Positions 8,891 through 18,618 of a DNA stretch of 35,459 bases are shown here, piece after piece. The position numbers were made by a program, and so were the translations under genes. This stretch comes from Methanosphaera sp. (lineage in GTDB: Archaea > Methanobacteriota > Methanobacteria > Methanobacteriales > Methanobacteriaceae): assembly GCA_017430835.1 (NCBI GenBank), contig JAFRMD010000036.1, forward strand, positions 1 to 35,459, given 5' to 3'. Every line of letters begins with the position of its first letter. The stretch's first letter is position 1. The notes under the pieces are model-generated. The model was not told the DNA's origin, did not search any database, and was given only the letters and a program-made list of their open reading frames with translations.

Positions 8891-9619
8891 TTGAAATCAT
8901 ATGAAATCTTTTCTAATTTAAAGGTAGTTGAAGACATGCCCCTAATCATCCGATTGGATGGGAGATATTTTTCCAGATATACAAAAAATTTGGAATTGGA
9001 AAAACCATTCGATACAAGACTAAGGGATATATTCATAGGAATATCCAAGGATCTAATAAGTGAGTTCAACGCCAAATACATATACACTTTCTCCGATGAA
9101 ATAAACATATTGATGGACAACATACCATTCAATGGGAGAATAGAAAAGATAGATTCGGTGATGGCTTCTTATGCTGCCTCGTCATTTAACAGACATCTAT
9201 ATGGGAATGAGCAACTGTTTGAAAAGTCAGTACAATCAGACATGCTGGCATCATTTGACTCAAGAATAATAATGACACATCAAAATATTGACAATTACTT
9301 CAAATGGCGTCAGGATGAAGCATGGAGAAATTGTATTAATTCATACGCCCAGGCATTATTGAATAAAACACATGCTCCAAGACAGACGGCTGAAATATTG
9401 TATAAACTCAATAAAAAGGAGCTTCATGATTTGTTATTTGAAAACGGCATCAACATAGCCCATGTACCTGCATGGCAAAGAAGAGGAATAGCGGTGTACA
9501 AAGAAAAGTATGAAATCAAGGGGTTCAATCCTAAGGACAATAGCTCCACAATATCCTATAGAAATAAAATTAAAGTTGACATGCAACTAGATTTATTTAA
9601 TGGTACGAACAATATATAA
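8891..9619 (+). CDS. tRNA(His) guanylyltransferase family (Thg1/Thg1-like protein)
   Basis: A 242-residue protein with Thg1 signatures: RLDGRYFSRYTK near residues 21-32 (metal Asp at 23) and FSDEINIL with D69-E70, plus a conserved WRQDEAWRN later. Thg1 proteins add nucleotides in the 3'-5' direction to tRNA 5' ends; eukaryotic Thg1 adds G-1 to tRNA-His, while many archaeal Thg1-like proteins repair truncated tRNA 5' ends. Which one this does cannot be told. The chosen start is TTG at 8891: the GGTGATT ribosome binding site at 8881-8887 would include the GTG at 8882 that a longest-frame call would take, and the spacing to the TTG equals that of neighbouring genes. Confidence 0.85.
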   Translation: MKSYEIFSNLKVVEDMPLIIRLDGRYFSRYTKNLELEKPFDTRLRDIFIGISKDLISEFNAKYIYTFSDEINILMDNIPFNGRIEKIDSVMASYAASSFNRHLYGNEQLFEKSVQSDMLASFDSRIIMTHQNIDNYFKWRQDEAWRNCINSYAQALLNKTHAPRQTAEILYKLNKKELHDLLFENGINIAHVPAWQRRGIAVYKEKYEIKGFNPKDNSSTISYRNKIKVDMQLDLFNGTNNI

Positions 9620-9663
9620 ACTATTAATTACTTATTTTTTGAATATAAGTTGAGGCAATAAAT

Positions 9664-10791
9664 ATGGATTTTAATAAAACATTGGCAAAACTATTAGGAA
9701 ACGATAAAAGAATTAACGAAGTTCAAATAGATACAAGAGTCATCGATGAGATAATAAAAATAGCAAGAAATGCTGATCCAAAGGAGTATGTTGCTTTATT
9801 ATCCGGTAAAATAAAGGATGAAATACTTAAGATAACAGGTCTGATATTTCTGCCATTTGAAGCATCAGAAAACAGTGCAGTAATGCAGGTATTCATGATG
9901 CCATTGACAACAGATGCTGTGGGTTCAATTCATAGTCACCCTGGCCCAAGCAATCGTCCATCAAATGCTGATAAAATATTTTTTGGAAAAAACGGTTATT
10001 TCCATATAATCATATGCAGGCCATATAATGAATTAACCATTGCAGGATATGATGCATTCGGTGAACCGATGCCATTTACCGTTACAGATTTGGGTGATGA
10101 AGTAGAACTTAAGAGATGGGATGAATTGGATATTGATAAGGAGTTATTTGATGAGGAATTATTGGCTGAACTTGAAAGACTAGAACATGAAGAAAATAAT
10201 CTTTCCGATGATAATTCCAATGATTTAAGCCAGGACACAACCGAAACATCAAATGATGTTAACCAATCAATAACCGATGAATCCAAAGTGTTAAATGATA
10301 GCCAAAATAAAATATCAAATAAAGATAATTCGGATGATAAGTATTATATTAACTCAACATCAAGTAAAAAACAGCAAAATGATAATCTTGAAGATAATTC
10401 AAAAAGTATAGGTGAAAACATGAATAATAAAAACAATGAAGAAAAAGAAGTGAAAAATCCAGAAGTCATAGAACCACAGGTTCCAAAAACAGTCAATCTT
10501 CAAATAGAAGCCGGAGGTAAAGTCATTGAAAAGGTATTGCCTCTTCCACCCGAATATGAAATAGGTGACGAATTGATTGTTGATGTAAGAACCGACAGAA
10601 CACCGGGGGATAATATTGATGAAATATTACTCAGTGTTAAAAAATCCCCTGAAAACCTTGCGAAAATGGAAGAAGTTCAAAACATTGATGGCAAATCAAC
10701 CGATGAAATCGATAAGGAAATACAACAAATGGAAGCAGATATCCAGAGATTAAAAGAAGAAAATGAACGTCTTCGTAAAAACAATGGATAA
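9664..10791 (+). CDS. JAMM/MPN+ (Mov34) metalloprotease domain protein with charged linker and coiled coil
   Basis: A 375-residue protein. The N-terminal domain (about 20-140) has the full JAMM zinc motif: E41, then H90-S-H92, seven residues, S100 and D103 (HSHPGPSNRPSNAD). MPN+ domains remove ubiquitin-like proteins; archaeal ones act on SAMP modifiers in Haloferax, so a desampylase-like role is possible. Residues 150-280 are an acidic, Asn/Ser-rich low-complexity linker. A small beta-rich segment follows (about 290-350), and the end (355-372) is a short coiled coil. The GAGG ribosome binding site is well placed before the ATG. Archaeal JAMM proteins are usually about 140 residues, so the long extension is notable. 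Confidence 0.85.
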   Translation: MDFNKTLAKLLGNDKRINEVQIDTRVIDEIIKIARNADPKEYVALLSGKIKDEILKITGLIFLPFEASENSAVMQVFMMPLTTDAVGSIHSHPGPSNRPSNADKIFFGKNGYFHIIICRPYNELTIAGYDAFGEPMPFTVTDLGDEVELKRWDELDIDKELFDEELLAELERLEHEENNLSDDNSNDLSQDTTETSNDVNQSITDESKVLNDSQNKISNKDNSDDKYYINSTSSKKQQNDNLEDNSKSIGENMNNKNNEEKEVKNPEVIEPQVPKTVNLQIEAGGKVIEKVLPLPPEYEIGDELIVDVRTDRTPGDNIDEILLSVKKSPENLAKMEEVQNIDGKSTDEIDKEIQQMEADIQRLKEENERLRKNNG

Positions 10792-10822
10792 TCATTCAAA
10801 TAATTCCCCTTTTTCTTTAAAC

Positions 10823-10830
10823 TTTTTTTT
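10823..10830 (+). terminator. Oligo-T terminator after the JAMM gene
   Basis: A run of eight T residues, with further T-rich sequence just before it, lies about 30 bases after the stop. No hairpin was seen. The remaining intergenic DNA to 11005 holds nothing else recognised. Confidence 0.45.
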
Positions 10831-11005
10831 GACTTGACTACAATATATTTTCATCTTTTTTAGTCAATTGCCGTTGAAGAAATTGTATCATCATCAAATG
10901 TTATTGAAATTACTTCTTATTTTGTTTAATATCTGTTTAAAAATAGTTTGAATTAAGATTTAGGTAAATATTGGGGTTTATTTTTAAAAAATAAAGAGGA
11001 GGGGT

Positions 11006-12577
11006 TTATAATTTAACCGCTTTAACGGTATAAATTTTCTCATCTTTTAATAGTTCACAGACTGCATCTTCAACAATTTCTGAATCTACCTTTAAAACCA
11101 TTACAGCTTCGCCGCCTACCTCTTTTCTACCAACCTGCATTTCGGCAATGTTGATTTCGTAGTCGCCTAATATCTTGCCAATTTTTCCTATGGTTCCAGG
11201 TAAATCCATGTATGAGATTATTCCCATGTATCCTTCAGGAGTCATGTTTACTGAATACTGATCGATTGAAATGATTTTAGGTTCCTTGTTTTCGATAATT
11301 CCTTCAATGTTCATTTCATTATCATCATATTTAACGTTGACTTTCATATAAGCGTCATACTTTTCGTTGTCTGTTTCACCTTCGGTTAAACCAATACCTC
11401 TTTGTTTAGCTACTGCTTTAGCGTTAACGGAGTTTACAGGTTCTGTTAATATAGGGTTTAGGAATACTTTTAATAATTCTCTTGTCAATGGTTCTTTTGA
11501 TCTTCCGGATACTTCTCCGCCGTATACGATATTTAATTCCGTAATGTTAGGTGTTGTTGTCTGTACTAATATTTGACCTAGTTTATCGGCTAATTTGAAG
11601 TATGGTTTTAACTGTTGAAATGTTTCTGAGTCAACAATGGGCATGTTTAAAACATTTGTTGGTGTTTGGTTGCTTAAAACATTTTTCACTTCTTTGGCAA
11701 CGATAATTGCCGCATCACGTTGAGCTTCTTTTGTTGAAGCTGCTATATGTGGTGTTAGCACTACATTGTCAAGTGTTGTAAGTGGACTGTCTGTTAATGG
11801 TTCTTCTTCATACACGTCTAAACCTGCCTTCATGTCAGGTCTTTCCTTTAAAGCTTCATATAAATCTGCTTCGTTGATTATTCCACCTCTGGCACAATTC
11901 AAGATTATTGCATGATCCTTCATTTTTGCCAGTTGTTCTTTGGATATTAATCCTTTGGTTTCAGGTGTTAAAGGTACGTGTATTGTCATAACATCCGCTT
12001 TTTGGATTAAATCATCAAGTGTGGTTATTTCCACGCCTAATTCTTTTGCCGCTTCTTCTGTTATGTATGGGTCGTATACTATTACATCCATTTCAAATGC
12101 TTTGGATCTTTTAACTACTTGGCTTCCTATTCTTCCCATTCCGATTACACCAAGAGTTTTGTTTCTTAGTTCCATTCCCATGAATTTACTTTTTTCCCAT
12201 TTGCCTGCTTTTACGGATGCATCTGCTATTGCTATTTTTCTGCTTAATGCTAACATTAAACCCATGGCGTGTTCGGCTACTGTGATGGATGTTGATTGGG
12301 GGGCATTTACAACCATTATTCCTTTGTCTGTAGCTGCATTCACGTCAATGTTGTCTACTCCAACACCTGCTCTTGCAATTATTTTAAGATTTTCAGCTTT
12401 TTCAATAACTTCTTTGGTTACTTTGGTTCTGCTTCTTACTATTATACCTTCATATTCATTGATGGTTTCAAGAAGTTCTTCAGGTGTAATGGTTGGATTG
12501 TTAACTACTTCTGCAGAGTCTTTCAATACTTCTACACCTTTTTCATTAATACTGTCTGCAATTAATACTTTTGGCAT
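11006..12577 (-). CDS. serA: D-3-phosphoglycerate dehydrogenase
   Basis: A 523-residue enzyme of the long (type 1) PGDH class. It oxidises 3-phosphoglycerate to 3-phosphohydroxypyruvate, the first step of serine biosynthesis. The substrate domain opens with [16 protein letters not shown]; the NAD-binding motif GMGRIG is at 146-151; catalytic signatures are [13 protein letters not shown] and LTPHIAAST. An intervening ASB domain (about 320-440) and a C-terminal ACT domain (from about 450, [20 protein letters not shown]) follow; the ACT domain usually mediates serine feedback inhibition. AGGAGAT before the ATG supports the start. The gene stands alone, with a divergent unknown gene upstream. Confidence 0.95.
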   Translation of the reverse strand: MPKVLIADSINEKGVEVLKDSAEVVNNPTITPEELLETINEYEGIIVRSRTKVTKEVIEKAENLKIIARAGVGVDNIDVNAATDKGIMVVNAPQSTSITVAEHAMGLMLALSRKIAIADASVKAGKWEKSKFMGMELRNKTLGVIGMGRIGSQVVKRSKAFEMDVIVYDPYITEEAAKELGVEITTLDDLIQKADVMTIHVPLTPETKGLISKEQLAKMKDHAIILNCARGGIINEADLYEALKERPDMKAGLDVYEEEPLTDSPLTTLDNVVLTPHIAASTKEAQRDAAIIVAKEVKNVLSNQTPTNVLNMPIVDSETFQQLKPYFKLADKLGQILVQTTTPNITELNIVYGGEVSGRSKEPLTRELLKVFLNPILTEPVNSVNAKAVAKQRGIGLTEGETDNEKYDAYMKVNVKYDDNEMNIEGIIENKEPKIISIDQYSVNMTPEGYMGIISYMDLPGTIGKIGKILGDYEINIAEMQVGRKEVGGEAVMVLKVDSEIVEDAVCELLKDEKIYTVKAVKL

Positions 12578-12746
12578 TTTTATCTCCTTTATTATTTGTT
12601 ATGATAATGATTATCAGTTGATATCATTAGTTATAGTAATATTTTTAAATCAATAATTTTTTTTGATTAATAACAGTAATAGTTATGTTTTTAATATTAT
12701 AAATAATATAATATATTAAGTAACATATTTTAGGACATGATTTTTT

Positions 12747-13484
12747 ATGACATTTAGTGAAGTTATTTTAGGTTGCTCTCCATTCACGTTGGGCTATCAG
12801 TTTGGGCACAGATCAAGATTGTATGAACTGGACTTTTCAAATCAGCCGGAAAACATTCTTGAAGTAATAGATAAGGCATATGAGTTAAACGTAAAAGATA
12901 TAATGCTTAAACCAAACAAGGACTTGGAAGCGGCTATTGGTATGTCTGAAAAAAACGGTAACGAGTGGACAGTTACGGCCTTCAGTGATTGTGAAAATAT
13001 TGATGATGACTTGGAACTATTTTCTGATTTCAATACAAAACGTGTAATATTAAGCGGTGAATTTATCGATAAAAAGATAGAAGAATCAGACTATGAGGCC
13101 ATAAGTGATTATCTAAACAAGGTATCCGATGCATCATTTGAGGGAGCCATCGAAACAAGGATGCCTTTCAAGAATTTGCCGCTGATTAAAGAATCATCAT
13201 TTGTTGATGAGTTTAAGACCATTATGATTCCATTAAACTTCTATGGTTATATGATGGACTGTAACTTTTTTGATGGCGAAAATAGAAATCTTTTTTCAGA
13301 AAGAGTAAAAAGTCTGAATAAGGAGGTTATAGCTAATCGTACACTTGCTACGGGAATACTGCAGCCACAGGAGGCCTATGACTTCTTAAAGAATATTGAC
13401 TATATTGACGCAGTTTGTGTGGCAGTTGCAAAGGCCAGTGAGGCAGAGGAGACATTCTCAATAATAAACGGCATATTGGAATAA
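12747..13484 (+). CDS. Conserved archaeal protein of unknown function, possibly TIM-barrel (aldo/keto reductase-like)
   Basis: A 245-residue protein I cannot name. It opens with a strand and a glycine-rich turn, ILGCSPFTLGYQFGHRSRLY, which resembles the start of an aldo/keto reductase or other TIM barrel, and alternating strand/helix segments follow throughout (for example NVKDIMLKPN, TKRVILSGEF, FKTIMIPLNFYG, DAVCVAVAKASEAEE). The usual aldo/keto reductase tetrad (Asp, Tyr, Lys, His) is not obvious. There is no signal peptide or membrane segment. The gene is divergent from serA and converges on the HTH regulator with only two bases between the stops. The function is unknown. Confidence 0.7.
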   Translation: MTFSEVILGCSPFTLGYQFGHRSRLYELDFSNQPENILEVIDKAYELNVKDIMLKPNKDLEAAIGMSEKNGNEWTVTAFSDCENIDDDLELFSDFNTKRVILSGEFIDKKIEESDYEAISDYLNKVSDASFEGAIETRMPFKNLPLIKESSFVDEFKTIMIPLNFYGYMMDCNFFDGENRNLFSERVKSLNKEVIANRTLATGILQPQEAYDFLKNIDYIDAVCVAVAKASEAEETFSIINGILE

Positions 13485-13486
13485 TA

Positions 13487-14533
13487 TTATTCTCCCTCAT
13501 TTTCCCTTTCTTTTATTAATTTTTCAAGATCCTTATTTTTTTCCATGTTATCCAGTTCCCATGTATATATCACAGGGATATTCTTTATGGAATTCTGTTC
13601 ATGTTCATGCTTAAGTACAAACAATGCTTTATGTCCAGTAATGGATGAGATGTCATTGGTTTTTTCGGCTATCTTGCTTAATGTACTGATGTTTCTGTTT
13701 CTTTCCAAATTGGTAATCAGGATTTCATTGTTTGATGTCTTTTTAGCCAGTTTTTCTTTTATCTTTTCGATTTCATCAATTTTTTCAGACAACTGTTCTT
13801 TTAATTTCAGAACTTCCTTCGAATCATCAGTTCTTGTTGAGACTGCATCAAATGGTGTTTTTGAAGATGAATTTACTTCATAACCTAATTTTATTAACTC
13901 GATAGGTTCCTGTATCTTGGTATCCAGAATATGGTTGTGTTCTGATTCAAGAATGTTAATGGATAATGTAATTGGCTTGTTAAGTATTTCCTCCAGTAGC
14001 AGTGCCGTTTCGGGATAAGCCTGGGAGTTTTGCTGTTCATATTTATAGATTGTCTCCCTGGATACATGTGTCAGGTCAGCCAATTCCTTTAGGGATAAAT
14101 TCTTTTCTTCTCTCAACTGTTTTAATAGTCCACCGTTAATCTTAACGTAGAATCCTCCACGTTTGGAGAGTATCTCCGGATGCATATCATTTGCAATGAT
14201 ATCATAGAGAGTCTGTGGACTGACTGCAGGTATTTCATGTCTTTCATACACCACGTCATCTTCAAGGTAGCTGTGCTTTGATTTCAAACCGATGATTATG
14301 GGACTGGCAAGGAAGGTCCCTGATATTTTAGATAATTCCTCCGCCTGCTGGGTAGTTAAGCTGTCAATGTTTACAAGAATTTTTAAAATGATTAATATGT
14401 CCTTTTTTCTTGCAAGAATATCAAAACAACTTCTTTCATAGATGTTTGAAGTTTTAAAACCAAAATTAATGAGTAAATTGTTGATTTCATGCAGTATGGT
14501 TTCACGGTTTATCATGGAATTATCTACTTTCAT
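13487..14533 (-). CDS. HTH-type transcriptional regulator, archaeal Cro/C1-like family
   Basis: A 348-residue protein. Residues 1-115 form an N-terminal domain with a restriction-like look ([17 protein letters not shown]). A Cro/C1-type helix-turn-helix lies at about 133-165 ([20 protein letters not shown]), followed by a charged, partly coiled-coil C-terminal half (260-300) and a final alpha/beta segment. This architecture matches the conserved euryarchaeal putative regulator family seen in methanogens; targets are unknown. ATG at 14533 is used, but no ribosome binding site is visible and ATG at 14515 (MINRETIL) is a strong alternative, because TATA-like DNA lies at about 14534-14550 and would give a leaderless message there. 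Confidence 0.85.
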   Translation of the reverse strand: MKVDNSMINRETILHEINNLLINFGFKTSNIYERSCFDILARKKDILIILKILVNIDSLTTQQAEELSKISGTFLASPIIIGLKSKHSYLEDDVVYERHEIPAVSPQTLYDIIANDMHPEILSKRGGFYVKINGGLLKQLREEKNLSLKELADLTHVSRETIYKYEQQNSQAYPETALLLEEILNKPITLSINILESEHNHILDTKIQEPIELIKLGYEVNSSSKTPFDAVSTRTDDSKEVLKLKEQLSEKIDEIEKIKEKLAKKTSNNEILITNLERNRNISTLSKIAEKTNDISSITGHKALFVLKHEHEQNSIKNIPVIYTWELDNMEKNKDLEKLIKERENEGE

Positions 14534-14647
14534 AATATATAATATATATTCATAGTTAATAAAACTAATATATAGGAAAAATTAAAATCCACGTATATTA
14601 TCATAACAGTAATATATTTTTTTTTTGATTGTATAGGAGAATATATT

Positions 14648-15919
14648 TTGAATTCAAACGATAAAATCACATTGCATGTGGGTCTGGATGATACCGATTC
14701 AACAGAGGGAATGTGTACTACATATCTGACACACATCATATTGGAAAAGTTAGAGCAAATGGGAATTAAGGCACTGGACTATCCTAGACTGATTAGACTT
14801 AATCCATTTGCAAGATATAAGACCAGAGGAAACGGTGCATTATCATTTGTAGTTGAAATAGATGCGTCAATGAGGGATACGGTTAAAAATCTCGTGTTGG
14901 AAAATGTTGAGAAATATTCAATGTTTGATGGAGTAAATACCAATCCGGGAGTGGTCTTTTATGAGGGAGAAATTACCGATAAGATGACCGAATATGCATT
15001 AAATGCCATATATGATATATACACGATTGAATATGCCGAAAAGTTTGCCGTTGACAATAACATTGAATATCATAAATTCAAAAAGGGAAGGGGTATCATA
15101 GGTGCTATTGCAGCAATAAGCATAGTTCTTGATGATGTGACCTATGAATGCCTGGCATATAGGATGCCTGAAAATTATGGGACAAAAAGAAGGCTTGATG
15201 AGGACAGCATATTCCGTATGAATGATGAAACCTATCCGGAAACATTTGAAAACATTGATTTTGAACAGAATTATGCCGCCATAGAACCGCATACGCCATG
15301 TCCTGTATTGTATGGAATAAGGGCTAATAATCCAGAAATACTTGAGAAGGCAAGAAGTATAGTTGTAAGTCATGAGGATATGGAAGGTTACAGAATATTC
15401 AAGACCAATCAGCATACCGATATGCACATTCAATGTGGTGTTGACATAGAGGATATGAAAAACACTTCATGCTACAAGTTCAAGTGTCATGTTGTGGAAG
15501 CTCCCCATGACATTGAGGGAGGGCATGTGTTTTTCAAGGTATCCGATGATACGGGTGTCATAGAATGTGCCGCATTTGAACCTACAAAGTCATTCAGAAA
15601 CATAGTCAGAAAATTGATAGTGGGTGATGAGCTGCTCATATATGGGGGCATAAACGATAACCATACCCTGAACATTGAAAAATTCAAGCTCTTAAAGATG
15701 GCCTCCAAATTCAATTTGGTAAATCCAATGTGTAGTTGCGGAAAACGCATGAAATCAGCCGGTAAAAATAAGGGATTTAAATGTCCAAAATGTGGAAATA
15801 AACTCAGGGATTCATCCAAAGTAAAGGAAGTTATTTCTCGAGATGTTGAATTGGGTTTTTATGAAGTTCCTACTGAAGCTAGACGACATCTATCCAAACC
15901 TATAATCAGATTTGATTAA
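14648..15919 (+). CDS. tiaS: tRNA(Ile2) 2-agmatinylcytidine synthetase
   Basis: A 423-residue enzyme that attaches agmatine to C2 of the wobble cytidine (C34) of tRNA-Ile2 so that it reads AUA. The N-terminus carries HVGLDDTDSTEGMCTTY, the conserved Asp-rich TiaS motif. The middle holds the catalytic region (CLAYRMPENYGTKR), then an OB-fold nucleic-acid-binding domain (about 275-350), and the C-terminus a zinc ribbon with two CxC/CxxC pairs (CSCGKRM and CPKCGNKL). The start is TTG at 14648, with AGGAGA nine bases upstream and no closer ATG. The enzyme is archaea-specific. It is divergent from the HTH regulator and ends at a T-rich terminator. Confidence 0.95.
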   Translation: MNSNDKITLHVGLDDTDSTEGMCTTYLTHIILEKLEQMGIKALDYPRLIRLNPFARYKTRGNGALSFVVEIDASMRDTVKNLVLENVEKYSMFDGVNTNPGVVFYEGEITDKMTEYALNAIYDIYTIEYAEKFAVDNNIEYHKFKKGRGIIGAIAAISIVLDDVTYECLAYRMPENYGTKRRLDEDSIFRMNDETYPETFENIDFEQNYAAIEPHTPCPVLYGIRANNPEILEKARSIVVSHEDMEGYRIFKTNQHTDMHIQCGVDIEDMKNTSCYKFKCHVVEAPHDIEGGHVFFKVSDDTGVIECAAFEPTKSFRNIVRKLIVGDELLIYGGINDNHTLNIEKFKLLKMASKFNLVNPMCSCGKRMKSAGKNKGFKCPKCGNKLRDSSKVKEVISRDVELGFYEVPTEARRHLSKPIIRFD

Positions 15920-15942
15920 AAATGATTATCCATTTTTAAATA

Positions 15943-15958
15943 TTTTTTTTATTTTTTT
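15943..15958 (+). terminator. Oligo-T terminator after tiaS
   Basis: Two T runs (eight and seven bases) separated by one A lie 24 bases after the stop, a typical archaeal termination signal. Confidence 0.55.
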
Positions 15959-16292
15959 ACAATTTTTTGATTATTCCTTATTATATTCCAAAGCTATTTT
16001 TTTCATCTGTAGACTATCTCAAATTATTTCATTTATCATCAAATTCTATAATTATATAACTAATAACAGATAATATATATTATTATAAGATATATTTTTT
16101 GAACTGATGATAATATAACATAATAAATTTTATGTTAAATATTAGTTCTCATGTCTATCTTGAGGTGATAACTAGTTTGTTGTAACTCGATAAAAATTCA
16201 ATTAAAAAGAAATATTATGTTTATTTTAAAAAAAATTTTTTTAACATAATATAATTTAAATATAAAAAGATCATATTAAAGGGTGATTTATA
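15959..16292 (+). promoter_or_regulatory. Promoter and leader region of the A1Ao-ATPase operon
   Basis: An AT-rich region with two TATA-like sites: one near 16070-16095, which would give a leader of about 190 bases, and TTTAAATATAAAAAG at 16255-16269, which would place transcription start almost on the ahaH ribosome binding site. The first fits better. Within the leader, GAGGTGAT (16162-16169) precedes TTG-TTG-TAA (16177-16185) at seven bases, a start-stop mini-ORF with a perfect ribosome binding site. Confidence 0.45.
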
Positions 16293-16607
16293 ATGGCATC
16301 AATTTCTGAAACTATCTCAGCTATCAGACAAGCAGAATCTGAAGCAGATAGTATAATAGAAAACGCAAATAAAAAATCAACTGAAATGATCCAAGAAGCT
16401 CGTTCAAACGCCGATTCATTAATTGAAACAGCTAAAGCTGAAGCTGAAGACCAAGCTAAACACATAATTTTAGCAAAAGAAGAAGAAGCAGGCAAAGAAG
16501 CTGTAATTATTACAAATGAATCAGAAGCAAATATCAAAGAATCATTAAGAGGTTCTCATGATAAAGTAGATGACGCAGCTGAAATAATAATCGAAACTGT
16601 ATTATAA
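16293..16607 (+). CDS. ahaH: A1Ao-ATPase subunit H (peripheral stalk)
   Basis: A 104-residue, highly charged, almost wholly helical protein with long coiled-coil heptads (AISETISAIRQAESEADSII onward). As in other archaea it pairs with subunit E to make the peripheral stalks that hold the A1 head still against subunit I. GGGTGATTT lies four bases before the ATG. It is the first gene of the operon; subunit I follows after a handful of bases. The identification rests on coiled-coil character, size and operon position. Confidence 0.9.
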   Translation: MASISETISAIRQAESEADSIIENANKKSTEMIQEARSNADSLIETAKAEAEDQAKHIILAKEEEAGKEAVIITNESEANIKESLRGSHDKVDDAAEIIIETVL

Positions 16608-16617
16608 AGGGATGACT

Positions 16618-18618
16618 ATGTTTAGGCCAGCGAGAATGCAAAAATTAAGCATAGTAACATTGAATAAATACTCCAAGGCCACAATCGATGCACTTCACGA
16701 AAAAGGATACATTCAAATAGATGACCTATCTGAAGTAATCCAAGAGGATGAAGCCTACGAAGGATTAGGAGTATCTAAACAAGACCCTGTTGCTAGCAGA
16801 ATAGCATCATTATCAATGAAATGTAATAATATTATTGATACTTTAAAATCTGCAGAGCAATCACAAAGTATAGTGGATGTTATTAAAGGATATATCAGCC
16901 CTAAAGAAATTCAACCAAAAACCGTTGAAAATCTACAATCAGATGAATTAGCTGATAAGGCTGAAGAAATAATTAATAAAGTTGATAATGTTCTCAGTCC
17001 AATTGAATCTCGTATGAATGAAATTGGTTCTGAAAAAACAAAATATAAAGATTCTTTAAATGTTGCAAATCAATTAAGCAGTTTTGACATAGACTTTGCT
17101 TACTTACAGAACAGTAAATACACTAATGTAATTACAGGTAGATTACCAACGGATAATCTGGCTGAAGCAAAATCACAAATTGAGGAAATAACTCAGGAAG
17201 TCGAAATCGCGGAAGGTTCAACCACAACAAGTGGGGATGTAACATACGTACCATTAATAATTGTATGTGCAAGCAAATTTGAAGAAGAGATATCCGGTGT
17301 ACTCAGACGTTTGGAATTTGAAAAATTGGACGTAACCAATCTAAGCGGAAAATCCAATGAAATAATTGAAGCATCTGAAAGTAAACTGGATGAATTAGAA
17401 AGTGAAAGAAAACAATGTTTAAAAGATATTGACGAAATAGGTCAACGTTCTAAAGAACATCTTTTAGTAATTAACGAACAGTTAGAAGTTGAAAAAGAAA
17501 GAACAGAAATCTATTCATACTTCGGTGAAACAGAAACTTCTAAAATGTTCCAGGCATGGGTACCTAAAGATAAGGTTGAAGAAACTAAATCTTTAATTGA
17601 CGAACTTACAGATGGACACAGTGTAATTGAAACTGAAGATCCAACTGAGGAAGAAATTGACAACAATAAAGTTCCAGTTAAACAAATGAATCCTGGTTTT
17701 GCTAAACCATACGAATTATTTGTAAACATGTACTCAACACCAAACTACAAAGATATAGACCCTACTATAATCATGGCATTATGTTTCCCATTTTTCTTCG
17801 GTTACTGTTTAACCGATGCATTCTATGGAATCATATTGGCAATAGTTGGATTTATTCTATATCAGGGAATGGGAAAATTCAGTAAAACATACAAATCCTT
17901 TGGAGTAATAGTAGTTCAATGTGGTTTGTGGACAATCCTACTAGGTCTATTGACTGGTGGATTCATAGGTGACTTCGTACCTAGATTTATAATGGGCGAT
18001 GCAAATGCGGCTCTGCCAACGGTTCTACCTGATATCAATGCATTCGCACATCCTGAAAACATTTTAATAATCGCTATAATAATCGGTTTAATACACTTAA
18101 ACATCGCATTCTTATTCGGTATTATTGACAATGTTAAAAGAGGAAATATCAAAGAGTTATGTGGCGGACAATTATGTTGGGTTTTAATTGAATTAGCAAT
18201 TGTCCTATTTGTTGTTACCGGTTCATTACCATTATTAGGTATAGTATTCGTAATTGCATTATTATTATTAATATATGGTGTAGGACCTATGGGTGTTATG
18301 GACATATTCGGTTTCCTTGGAGATGTATTATCATATTCAAGATTATTAGCATTATGTCTATCTACTGGTGGTATAGCAATGACTGCTAACCTCTTATGTG
18401 AAATGTTAACTGGTATGATACCATACGTAGGTATTGTTCTTGGTATAATTGTATTCTTAGGAGTACACTTATTCAACATTGCATTCCAGTCCATGGGAGC
18501 ATTTATCCACTCACTTCGTTTACACTTTGTAGAATTCTTCGGAAACTTCTACGAAGGGGACAGTGCAGAATTTGTACCATTCAAAGCAAGTAGAATATAT
18601 ACAAAAGTAAAAGAATAA
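16618..18618 (+). CDS. ahaI: A1Ao-ATPase subunit I (membrane stator, a-subunit equivalent)
   Basis: A 666-residue protein. The N-terminal cytoplasmic half (to about 360) is alpha/beta with coiled coils and contacts the peripheral stalks. The C-terminal half has seven or eight membrane helices from about residue 383. The conserved Arg of the ion half-channels is visible in HSLRLHFVEFFGNFYEG near the C-terminus. Subunit I with the K ring forms the ion-translocating rotor interface. ATG at 16618 is chosen over ATG at 16612 because AAAGGGA (16606-16612) overlaps the earlier one. The stop is followed by an unusually long gap before ahaK. Confidence 0.95.
   Translation: MFRPARMQKLSIVTLNKYSKATIDALHEKGYIQIDDLSEVIQEDEAYEGLGVSKQDPVASRIASLSMKCNNIIDTLKSAEQSQSIVDVIKGYISPKEIQPKTVENLQSDELADKAEEIINKVDNVLSPIESRMNEIGSEKTKYKDSLNVANQLSSFDIDFAYLQNSKYTNVITGRLPTDNLAEAKSQIEEITQEVEIAEGSTTTSGDVTYVPLIIVCASKFEEEISGVLRRLEFEKLDVTNLSGKSNEIIEASESKLDELESERKQCLKDIDEIGQRSKEHLLVINEQLEVEKERTEIYSYFGETETSKMFQAWVPKDKVEETKSLIDELTDGHSVIETEDPTEEEIDNNKVPVKQMNPGFAKPYELFVNMYSTPNYKDIDPTIIMALCFPFFFGYCLTDAFYGIILAIVGFILYQGMGKFSKTYKSFGVIVVQCGLWTILLGLLTGGFIGDFVPRFIMGDANAALPTVLPDINAFAHPENILIIAIIIGLIHLNIAFLFGIIDNVKRGNIKELCGGQLCWVLIELAIVLFVVTGSLPLLGIVFVIALLLLIYGVGPMGVMDIFGFLGDVLSYSRLLALCLSTGGIAMTANLLCEMLTGMIPYVGIVLGIIVFLGVHLFNIAFQSMGAFIHSLRLHFVEFFGNFYEGDSAEFVPFKASRIYTKVKE

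Noticed and set aside
11940..12656. 238-codon plus-strand open frame opposite serA
   Set aside because: It is antisense to a complete SerA with all motifs, has no ribosome binding site, and is Ser/Thr/Ile-rich as expected of a reversed reading of coding DNA.
17916..18494. 192-codon minus-strand open frame opposite ahaI
   Set aside because: It lies inside the membrane half of AhaI; its Asn/Pro/Ile-rich composition is a mirror of hydrophobic codons and it has no ribosome binding site.
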